Shown in pieces: positions 55,037 to 61,958 of a stretch of DNA of 64,000 bases (position 1 is the stretch's first letter; every line of letters starts with the position of its first letter). This DNA comes from Flavobacterium rakeshii (GTDB lineage Bacteria; Bacteroidota; Bacteroidia; Flavobacteriales; Flavobacteriaceae): positions 1 through 64,000 of the forward strand of contig NZ_WOWP01000062.1 of assembly GCF_009741375.1 (NCBI RefSeq). The letters run 5' to 3'. The notes beneath the pieces were generated by a model. That model was not told the DNA's origin and ran no database searches. It saw nothing but the letters and a program-made list of their open reading frames with translations. Made by a program: the position numbers and the translations under genes.

Positions 55037-56017
55037 ATGGGAAACGTTTTTTTGTATGTATTACTGTTTATAGTATTCATATTATTTCTATCATCATTCT
55101 TCACTGTTAAACAGCAAACAGCTGCTATTATAGAGCGATTTGGTAAATTCGGCAGTATACGTCATGCCGGGCTTCACTGGAAAGTACCTCTAATAGACAA
55201 GATTTCGGGAAGAATAAACCTTAAAATTCAACAGCTTGACGTAATTATTGAAACCAAAACCAAAGAAAATGTATTCGTAAAAATGAAGGTTTCGGTACAA
55301 TTCAAAGTTATTCAGGAAAAAGTATATGAGGCTTTTTATAAGCTGGAATATCCACACGATCAAATTACATCATATGTATTTGACGTAGTTCGTGCTGAAG
55401 TACCAAAACTTAAACTAGATGATGTTTTTGAGCGTAAGGATGATATTGCAATTGCAGTTAAAAGAGAGCTTAACGATGCAATGACCACTTATGGTTATGA
55501 CATTATCAATACACTTATTACCGATATTGATCCGGATATTCAGGTTAAAAATGCAATGAACCGTATTAATGCTGCCGACAGGGAAAAATCGGCTGCAGAA
55601 TATGAAGCGGAAGCACAAAGAATTCGTATTGTAGCTAAAGCTAAAGCTGAGGCAGAAAGCAAAAGATTACAGGGTCAGGGTATTGCTGACCAAAGACGTG
55701 AAATTGCAAGAGGTCTTGTAGAAAGTGTTGATGTACTTAACAAAGTAGGTATCAATTCTCAGGAAGCATCGGCACTTATTGTAGTAACACAACACTATGA
55801 TACACTGCAGTCTATAGGTAGCGATACAAATTCTAACCTTATCCTTTTACCTAACTCACCACAGGCAGGTAGTGATATGCTAAACAATATGGTAGCATCG
55901 TTTACGGCATCAAACCAGGTAGGTGAAGCTATGAAAAATGCTTCAAAAAAGAAGAAAGATGACGATTCTAACAGATACATAGAACCGGAAACTGACTTTG
56001 ATAACGACGAAGATTAA
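55037..56017 (+). CDS. SPFH/Band 7 membrane protein
   Basis: 326 residues. One N-terminal membrane helix (about 3-22), then an SPFH domain (about 23-190: QQTAAIIERFGKFGSIRHAGLHWKVPLID) and a helical flotillin/stomatin-like region rich in alanine and glutamate (AAEYEAEAQRIRIVAKAKAEAES). It resembles the HflC/stomatin group, which form ring assemblies in the membrane and may scaffold proteases or lipid domains. It is a single-gene unit ending in a terminator. Confidence 0.92.
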   Translation: MGNVFLYVLLFIVFILFLSSFFTVKQQTAAIIERFGKFGSIRHAGLHWKVPLIDKISGRINLKIQQLDVIIETKTKENVFVKMKVSVQFKVIQEKVYEAFYKLEYPHDQITSYVFDVVRAEVPKLKLDDVFERKDDIAIAVKRELNDAMTTYGYDIINTLITDIDPDIQVKNAMNRINAADREKSAAEYEAEAQRIRIVAKAKAEAESKRLQGQGIADQRREIARGLVESVDVLNKVGINSQEASALIVVTQHYDTLQSIGSDTNSNLILLPNSPQAGSDMLNNMVASFTASNQVGEAMKNASKKKKDDDSNRYIEPETDFDNDED

Positions 56018-56022
56018 AATAG

Positions 56023-56056
56023 AAAAGAGCGGCTGAGTAAGCCGCTCTTTTTATTT
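56023..56056. terminator. Terminator between SPFH gene and envelope cluster
   Basis: The stem AAAGAGCGGCT/AGCCGCTCTTT has A and T runs on its two sides and lies between convergent genes, so it can serve both. Confidence 0.8.
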
Positions 56057-56290
56057 AAATATCTTTTTAAACAACATGGTTAATGCCAGGCTTTTTAAAG
56101 GTCCGGCAAACAAACCAAGTATGCTTAATATCCGTTTTGGTGTATCCCCTATTATATTTTTAAGCTGAAGACTCTCTTTAGTTTCTTCAACTTCTTTGAT
56201 TAACTTATGGTACGCAAGATCTTTTTCAACCTTTAGTATTCTAAGGTCATTATTGATTTCTTCGTAACTATGATATATTTTTGATTTCAT
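56051..56290 (-). CDS. Small conserved protein, last gene of the YtxH/holin-like cluster
   Basis: 79 residues, charged N-terminal half (SYEEINNDLRILKVEKDLAYHKL) and a weakly hydrophobic C-terminal half with GLFAGPLKSLALTMLFKK. No named family is recognised. It begins 2 bp after the holin-like gene stop, so the three genes are one transcript. It may be a peripheral membrane partner; this is inference. Confidence 0.75.
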   Translation of the reverse strand: MKSKIYHSYEEINNDLRILKVEKDLAYHKLIKEVEETKESLQLKNIIGDTPKRILSILGLFAGPLKSLALTMLFKKIFK

Positions 56291-56292
56291 GG

Positions 56293-56649
56293 CTAATCGT
56301 AATCTTTAAAAAATATTCGTGAAAAATTAGCCAGTAAAGGTCCCTCGGTAATCTTATCCTGATAATAGTATACTATAATGGCCAGTATTAAATAAATACC
56401 GCCTACTATAAGGAATCCGTAGGCCATATTATCAAGGGCATAACCAATACCGATTGCCGCGGCTATCGAGAAAAATAAAACAACAAGTAACAACATTATG
56501 CCTAAAAGTATAACCTTAAGCATCATAGATGTTGATTTCATGAAGATTTTAAAACCCCATAGCTTGTAGTACTGTACATTAGCATCCAGTAACTCCTTAG
56601 CCTGGTTTTTTAAATCCTCAGCATTTTCTTTTATTTCCTCAAATGCCAT
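56293..56649 (-). CDS. Phage holin family (DUF1469-like) membrane protein
   Basis: 118 residues. An amphipathic N-terminal helix (AFEEIKENAEDLKNQAKELLDAN) and two membrane helices (about 40-70 and 77-97) match the Phage_holin_3_6/DUF1469 superfamily. Despite the name, chromosomal members beside YtxH genes are not phage holins; their role is an unsettled stress or envelope function. It lies 8 bp after the YtxH gene. Confidence 0.85.
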   Translation of the reverse strand: MAFEEIKENAEDLKNQAKELLDANVQYYKLWGFKIFMKSTSMMLKVILLGIMLLLVVLFFSIAAAIGIGYALDNMAYGFLIVGGIYLILAIIVYYYQDKITEGPLLANFSRIFFKDYD

Positions 56650-56657
56650 ATAACTAA

Positions 56658-56987
56658 TTATTTATTTGCAGCAGCTTTTGCCGTTCCTTTAAGCTCTTCT
56701 AATTTTTTCTCAAGTGTAGCAATGATATCTTCTTTCTTTTGCTCTACGGTTTCAACCAAATGGTCAAGTCCTGACTGAAGATCTGCCTGAGAATGTCCGA
56801 ATTTACTTTTTACCTGTTCAGAAATTTCATGAAGCTTATCTTTAATTTCATCTCTTTTATGATCATAACCGTCTTTAATTTTCTTTCTGGTTTTTGATCC
56901 TTCATCTGGAGCAAATAAAATTCCTACACAGGCACCTATTGCAGCTCCTACTAATACAGCTACTGCTGTTTCTGTTTTACCAGCCAT
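56658..56987 (-). CDS. YtxH domain protein
   Basis: 109 residues. A glycine-rich N-terminal membrane segment (VAVLVGAAIGACVGILFAPDEGSKTRKKI) is typical of YtxH, followed by a coiled-coil helix. YtxH proteins are often induced by stress. It is first of three genes; a -7-like box TACCTTTA lies at 57017-57024. The 300 bp further upstream, to the glnS terminator, is AT-rich with nothing else identifiable. Confidence 0.88.
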   Translation of the reverse strand: MAGKTETAVAVLVGAAIGACVGILFAPDEGSKTRKKIKDGYDHKRDEIKDKLHEISEQVKSKFGHSQADLQSGLDHLVETVEQKKEDIIATLEKKLEELKGTAKAAANK

Positions 56988-57235
56988 AATTTATTGAATT
57001 TTTAGGTTAATAATTATAAAGGTAAAGACTTTAACATTTGTAGGATGTTAATGTGTAGTTAATTGAAGGCTAAATAAAACAAAAATTTAAATTAACGAGA
57101 TATAAAGCGGTTTTACATATATAACCTTACAATCACCTTTCCTACAAAAAATAATGTGTTACAATCAATTTATGAAGGTCAGTTTTAATAGTAACCATTT
57201 ATAAATTTCTAAAAAATAATAGTATTTATATATAA

Positions 57236-57265
57236 TAAAAAACTCCGGATGTTATCCGGAGTTTT
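57236..57265 (-). terminator. Terminator of glnS
   Basis: The stem ACTCCGGAT/ATCCGGAGT with a GTT loop has an A run to its left, giving a T run on the minus strand. Confidence 0.85.
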
Positions 57266-57286
57266 GATAGAGAATATTTATATCTG

Positions 57287-58972
57287 TTATTCTTTACTTT
57301 CTAATTTTGCCCAAGTGTCTCTTAAGCCGACTGTTTTGTTGAAAACAATTTTTTCAGTAGTAGAATCTCTATCAACACAAAAATATCCTAAACGTTGGAA
57401 CTGGAATCGGTCACCATCTTTAGCTTCACTTAAACTTGGTTCCAAATATCCTTTAATAACATCAAGCGAATTAGGATTTAAGTAACTCTTAAAGTCAATT
57501 TCCTTATCACCGTCAGGATTTTCGTGGGTAAATAACCTGTCATAAATCCTGATTTCTGCCTCAAGAGCATGTTGTATTGATACCCAGTGAATAGTACCTT
57601 TTATCTTTCTAAGGCTGGCTTCAGTACCGCTACCGCTCCTACTGTCAGTATCATACGTACAGTGAATTTCGGTAATATTACCATCAGCATCTTTTGCAAC
57701 ACTTTCACCTTTAATGATATAGGCATTTTTAAGACGTACTTCCTTACCAAGCGTTAAACGGAAATACTTTCTGTTTGCTTCTTCCATAAAGTCTTCTCTT
57801 TCAATATATAATTCTCTTGAAAAAGGAACTTTTCTGAAACCTGCACTCTCGTCTTCAGGATTATTTTCGGCATCAAGCCACTCTTCCTGTCCTTCAGGAT
57901 AGTTAGTAATAACAAGCTTAACCGGATCTAATACAGCCATAACCCTTGGTGCTGTTTTATTAAGGTCTTCCCTTACACAAAACTCAAGCACAGAAACATC
58001 TACAAGGTTAGTACGTTTTGCAATACCAATAGTATCGGCAAAGTTCCTGATAGCCATAGGAGTATAACCTCTTCTTCTCATCCCTGATATTGTAGACATC
58101 CTTGGATCATCCCATCCGGTAACATGACCTTCCTGTACCAGTTGTAATAACTTACGTTTACTAACTACAGTATGGCTTAGGTTTCTACGGGCAAACTCAC
58201 GCTGTTTAGGACGCATCGATTTGTTATCATAAATCTGATCCAGGAACCAGTCGTATAACTCCCTGTGCATAAGGAATTCAAGGGTACAAAGTGAATGAGA
58301 AATAGATTCTACATAATCACTTTCACCGTGAGCCCAGTCGTACATAGGATATATTTTCCAGTCACTTCCTGTACGGTGGTGATGCTTGTGCAGTATCCTG
58401 TACATAATAGGATCACGCATTAGCATGTTTGAAGAAGCCATGTTTATTTTGGCTCTTAAAACGTGAGTACCTTCCGGGAAATCACCATTTTTCATTTGCT
58501 CAAAAAGCTTCAGGTTTTCCTCTACAGAACGGTTTCTGTATGGACTTTCGCTACCCGGTTGAGATGGTGTTCCTTTTTGTTTAGCCATCTCTTCAGACGA
58601 CTGACTGTCAACATAAGCCAAACCTTTTTTAATAAGTTCAACGGCCCAATCATATAGTTGCTGGAAATAATCAGATGCATAACGCTCTTCGGCCCATTGG
58701 TATCCAAGCCATTCCACATCTTTCTTAATAGCGTCTACATACTCCTGCTCTTCCTTGGCAGGGTTAGTATCGTCAAAACGAAGGTTAACCGGTGCATTAT
58801 AGCGCAATCCCAATCCGAAATTAAGGCATATAGAGCTGGCATGCCCTACGTGCAAATATCCGTTTGGTTCCGGCGGAAAACGAAAACGCAGGGATTCCCT
58901 GTTCATTCCGTTTGCCAAATCTTCCTCAATTATCTCCTCAATAAAATTTAATGATCTTTCTCTGGTCGACAT
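57287..58972 (-). CDS. glnS: Glutamine-tRNA ligase
   Basis: 561 residues, class I synthetase. The HIGH-type motif is in PPEPNGYLHVGHASSICLN (about 31-49) and the KMSKS-type motif is VVSKRKLLQLV (about 270). It charges tRNA-Gln directly, alongside GltX in the same window, so no indirect amidotransferase route is needed. A TACCTTTG -7 box lies at 58994-59001. Confidence 0.97.
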   Translation of the reverse strand: MSTRERSLNFIEEIIEEDLANGMNRESLRFRFPPEPNGYLHVGHASSICLNFGLGLRYNAPVNLRFDDTNPAKEEQEYVDAIKKDVEWLGYQWAEERYASDYFQQLYDWAVELIKKGLAYVDSQSSEEMAKQKGTPSQPGSESPYRNRSVEENLKLFEQMKNGDFPEGTHVLRAKINMASSNMLMRDPIMYRILHKHHHRTGSDWKIYPMYDWAHGESDYVESISHSLCTLEFLMHRELYDWFLDQIYDNKSMRPKQREFARRNLSHTVVSKRKLLQLVQEGHVTGWDDPRMSTISGMRRRGYTPMAIRNFADTIGIAKRTNLVDVSVLEFCVREDLNKTAPRVMAVLDPVKLVITNYPEGQEEWLDAENNPEDESAGFRKVPFSRELYIEREDFMEEANRKYFRLTLGKEVRLKNAYIIKGESVAKDADGNITEIHCTYDTDSRSGSGTEASLRKIKGTIHWVSIQHALEAEIRIYDRLFTHENPDGDKEIDFKSYLNPNSLDVIKGYLEPSLSEAKDGDRFQFQRLGYFCVDRDSTTEKIVFNKTVGLRDTWAKLESKE

Positions 58973-58993
58973 ATCCTGTTAATAATAAGATTG

Positions 58994-59001
58994 CAAAGGT
59001 A
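58994..59001 (-). promoter_or_regulatory. -7 box of glnS promoter
   Basis: TACCTTTG on the minus strand matches TAnnTTTG, 21 bp upstream of the glnS ATG. Confidence 0.5.
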
Positions 59002-59054
59002 TTAAAAAAGACTGTTTTTTTAGAATATTTAAAACACTATAAAAGACTAAGAAA

Positions 59055-59084
59055 TTGTATTTTTACAGCAATATTTTATACTTG
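59055..59084 (+). promoter_or_regulatory. folB promoter, almost leaderless
   Basis: TTG (59055-59057) and TATACTTG (59077-59084) are 19 bp apart, with one mismatch in the -7 box. The folB ATG begins at 59087, only 2 bp after the -7 box. Confidence 0.5.
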
Positions 59085-59086
59085 CA

Positions 59087-59446
59087 ATGGGAATTATTAA
59101 ACTTACCAATATACGTACCTTTTCTTACCACGGTTGTTTGGTGGAAGAAAGCAAAATAGGTTCTGACTACAGTGTTGATCTTGAAATAAAAGCTGACCTG
59201 AGAAAATCAATGGAGACCGATGAACTTGCCGATACCGTTGATTATGTTCATCTTAACAAAATAGTTATTGAAGAAATGGCTATTCGATCTAAACTTTTAG
59301 AACACGTAGCTAAAAGAATTGTAAAACGTGTTTTTGATGAAATACCTTCGGTTTCAAGAATTGTTGTGGGAGTTTCAAAGATCAATCCCCCTATTGGCGG
59401 GGATGTACAGGCAGTAACTGTACAAATTGAAGAGTACCGTACCTAA
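59087..59446 (+). CDS. folB: Dihydroneopterin aldolase
   Basis: 119 residues. FolB converts 7,8-dihydroneopterin to 6-hydroxymethyl-dihydropterin and glycolaldehyde in folate synthesis. The family motifs are visible: IKLTNIRTFSYHGCLVEES at the start, VDLEIKADL, DTVDYVHLNKIV and the C-terminal VSKINPPIGGDVQAVTVQIE. It is followed by a short AT-rich gap and tRNA-Cys. Confidence 0.94.
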   Translation: MGIIKLTNIRTFSYHGCLVEESKIGSDYSVDLEIKADLRKSMETDELADTVDYVHLNKIVIEEMAIRSKLLEHVAKRIVKRVFDEIPSVSRIVVGVSKINPPIGGDVQAVTVQIEEYRT

Positions 59447-59534
59447 ACTTTTCATTAATAATAACTTATAGTAAAATAAAACATTATATATTGCGATAAC
59501 TTTGTATAAAGTTTAATTTTACTGGTAAATTTTC

Positions 59535-59564
59535 TTGCGTTACTGCAAAATATATGTAAATTTG
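59535..59564 (+). promoter_or_regulatory. tRNA-Cys promoter
   Basis: TTG (59535-59537) and TAAATTTG (59557-59564) are exactly 19 bp apart, a clean match to the Bacteroidota consensus. The tRNA begins 17 bp later. Confidence 0.75.
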
Positions 59565-59581
59565 CCAACCATAACCAAAAG

Positions 59582-59653
59582 GGCATCGTGGCCGAGGGGC
59601 TTAGGCACAGGTCTGCAAAACCTGCTACAGCGGTTCGAATCCGCTCGATGCCT
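59582..59653 (+). tRNA. tRNA-Cys (GCA)
   Basis: 72 nt. The acceptor stem GGCATCG/CGATGCC pairs fully, the anticodon loop CTGCAAA is closed by CAGGT/ACCTG with anticodon GCA at 59615-59617, the T arm contains GGTTCGAAT, and the discriminator base is T (U73), as expected for tRNA-Cys. CCA is not encoded. A terminator follows. Confidence 0.96.
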
Positions 59654-59659
59654 CTACAA

Positions 59660-59697
59660 AAAAAAGCTATCATTTTCATGATAGCTTTTTTTATTTT
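59660..59697 (+). terminator. Terminator after tRNA-Cys
   Basis: The stem AAAAAGCTATCAT/ATGATAGCTTTTT is followed by T-rich sequence. It may also serve the convergent LysE-family gene. Confidence 0.85.
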
Positions 59698-59715
59698 GTA
59701 TCGTTTTTTAATCTC

Positions 59716-60402
59716 TTACTTTTTATTCTCCAGCTTATCAAAAGCCTCATCCATTAGTTTCTTTTCTGCCGGAAACCACCCCTGTATCAATAAAGCAAGT
59801 CCAAATATCATAAGGATAATACTAATAGCTTTTTTTATTTTAGAAATGTTACTCATGGTAAGTTTACTTCTTAGCTGTTTAGCCAGCATAATTTTACCAA
59901 TATCTATTAAAAGATAAGTACATATAATAGCAGTAAAGAATATAAATATTCTGGTTGGATCTAAATCCAATTGCGGCCCCCAGGTAATGATAATTGCCAG
60001 CCAGAAGCCCAATACCCCTATATTGATAAAATTAAGCAGGAAACCCTTTGCAAACAGGCTGAAATAGTTCTTCTTAATAATATCGCGGGATGCATCATCT
60101 ATAATCTCATTTTTAGCCGATTTATTAATCTTTATAAATGAAATGATACCGTATGTAATCATAATGAGCCCGCCAAAAGTGAATAAGGCAGGCTCATCTT
60201 TAATATTTTGAAGTAATTTATAACTACTGAAATAAGCTATAAGGATAAAAATAATGTCTGAAAATATAGCACCAAGATCAAATGCCAATGCAGCTCTAAA
60301 CCCTTTAATCACACTGGTTTCAAGCAGTACAAAAAAAACTGCTCCCGGCATAATACTTAAAATGAAACCTATAGATACGGCGCTTAAAATATCCTGTAAC
60401 AT
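59716..60402 (-). CDS. LysE family exporter
   Basis: 228 residues from the ATG at 60402 (MLQDILSAVSIGF); an adjacent TTG at 60405 is less likely. Six membrane helices are predicted, with the LysE/RhtB family start GFILSIMPGAVFFVLLETSVIKGFR. Such proteins export amino acids or related metabolites; the substrate is not readable. A charged loop (about 90-115) separates the two halves. Confidence 0.87.
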   Translation of the reverse strand: MLQDILSAVSIGFILSIMPGAVFFVLLETSVIKGFRAALAFDLGAIFSDIIFILIAYFSSYKLLQNIKDEPALFTFGGLIMITYGIISFIKINKSAKNEIIDDASRDIIKKNYFSLFAKGFLLNFINIGVLGFWLAIIITWGPQLDLDPTRIFIFFTAIICTYLLIDIGKIMLAKQLRSKLTMSNISKIKKAISIILMIFGLALLIQGWFPAEKKLMDEAFDKLENKK

Positions 60403-60493
60403 CAACTATAATTATAGTGATGCAAGTTAGTATTTTAAATTTTTAAATAAAAACAACCGTACTAAAGATAAATGTAAATCAATGGGATACTAA

Positions 60494-61144
60494 CTATTTT
60501 ACAATAGTAATTTCGGCAGTACTGGCTTTAGTTTCATTAACCTTTTTAGGGTTACCGTGAATGGCAAGTTCGGCACCCGATGCTACTACTGCAGTTACCA
60601 CACCTGTGGCATAAACAGAAACCTCGGCACCCGATGCAACATGAACTGTACTGTTTTCTGTTTTAAGCTTACTGGCATTAAGCTCACAGCCACTTGCCGC
60701 ATGAATATCCAGTTGTTTAGCATCGCCGCTTAATATAATTTCAGATACTGAAGAAGCTGCCACACTCATATTTTCGGCATAAACAGAACAGTTCAGTTCG
60801 GTACCACTATCAACACTTAGTTGTAAGTACTTTGAATTAATAGTACCTTTTACTAACATTTCTATTGGTCCCGAAAGAGCTATCTGATTAATAGGCCCGT
60901 TAAAATGAATAATAATCTCGGCTGTTGAAGCCGAATTACTTAAAACAAGATTACCTTCTTCAGAACTTACCTGTAATGTATCTTCTCCTTCACCAATAAT
61001 TAGCTTGTTTTCAGAAGATTCAACCATATAAACCTGTACATTTCCACTTATGGCAAGCTTATCAAAACTTTTAATTTCTACTGTTTTTTGTGCAGCAGCA
61101 AACTGAAATACCGCAATAGCTGCAATTAAAAATAACTTTTTCAT
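60494..61144 (-). CDS. Head-GIN/DUF2807 domain protein 1
   Basis: 216 residues with a signal peptide (VFQFAAAQ). The rest is a right-handed beta-helix-like DUF2807 domain with the repeated pattern of short strands and the GN/GS/GA turns, ending near the family signature AVVASGAELAIHGNPKKVNETKA. Such proteins are exported and of unknown function. It is a paralogue of the gene immediately upstream (61275-61937); each appears to have its own leader. Confidence 0.85.
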   Translation of the reverse strand: MKKLFLIAAIAVFQFAAAQKTVEIKSFDKLAISGNVQVYMVESSENKLIIGEGEDTLQVSSEEGNLVLSNSASTAEIIIHFNGPINQIALSGPIEMLVKGTINSKYLQLSVDSGTELNCSVYAENMSVAASSVSEIILSGDAKQLDIHAASGCELNASKLKTENSTVHVASGAEVSVYATGVVTAVVASGAELAIHGNPKKVNETKASTAEITIVK

Positions 61145-61217
61145 GTCCTTTAAAATTAGTTGATCATTTACATAAAGACAGGTTTGTATGTCAAACTGTT
61201 ACAGTTAAGGTAAAAAA

Positions 61218-61250
61218 AATCCTGATAAACCTAACCGGCTTATCAGGATA
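61218..61250 (-). terminator. Terminator of head-GIN gene 2
   Basis: The stem ATCCTGATAA/TTATCAGGAT has an A run to its left, giving a T run on the minus strand. Confidence 0.75.
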
Positions 61251-61274
61251 TGTTATTTTTAATCAGGTAATTAG

Positions 61275-61937
61275 TTACATAACATTGATATTACCACCTA
61301 CATTGTTGGTTTTATTTACCTGCTTAGGATCACCATAAATATCAATATCACCACCTGCAGTAGTTTTGGCATCTACAAAATCAGTAGCAAAAACATCGGC
61401 CTCCCCTCCTGCTGTTATACTTACAGAAGTTTGTGCTGTACTAAGATCTTTAGAGTTTAGTATACCTCCCGAATTAATACTAACATCATGGTTAGAAGCC
61501 TTACCGTTAATGGTTAATATAGCACCCGATTTGATTTTACTTTTAAGTTTATCAACATCCAGATTCAGTTTAATTTGAGCTCCCTCTTTAGCATTTAGCT
61601 CAAAGGCAACTGCTTTAAAAGTATCTTCAGATGAAACATAAGCACCTTCACTGGCTTCCACCTGGTCTACATATTTGTAATACAATGTAACCGATATATC
61701 ATCACCCTGAAGGAGTTTAGAAAACTTCATTCTTATTTTTACTTCATCTTTCTTGTTTACCACTTCCACATCCTGAGAATCATGACCTGATATAACAATC
61801 TTATTCTCATTTGATTTCACCATTAAAACATGAATCTGGTCAAATACCTTTACGGTAGAAAAATCACCCAGATTCCTGGTTTCCTGAGCAAACAGGCTAC
61901 CCGAAAAAAGCAATAAAGCCACAATTAGTTTTTTCAT
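61275..61937 (-). CDS. Head-GIN/DUF2807 domain protein 2
   Basis: 220 residues: a signal peptide (LFSGSLFAQ), then the same DUF2807 layout as its neighbour, with FSTVKVFDQIHVLMVKSNENKIVISG near the start and TTAGGDIDIYGDPKQVNKTNNVGG at the end. It lies 21 bp downstream of rnr on the minus strand and ends at the terminator at 61218. Function is unknown. Confidence 0.85.
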   Translation of the reverse strand: MKKLIVALLLFSGSLFAQETRNLGDFSTVKVFDQIHVLMVKSNENKIVISGHDSQDVEVVNKKDEVKIRMKFSKLLQGDDISVTLYYKYVDQVEASEGAYVSSEDTFKAVAFELNAKEGAQIKLNLDVDKLKSKIKSGAILTINGKASNHDVSINSGGILNSKDLSTAQTSVSITAGGEADVFATDFVDAKTTAGGDIDIYGDPKQVNKTNNVGGNINVM

Positions 61938-61958
61938 GATATATTAATTTTTGATTGA

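Noticed and set aside
56293..56649. Holin-like gene as evidence of a prophage
   Set aside because: It sits in a small operon with YtxH and a small conserved protein and no phage structural or integrase genes are nearby.
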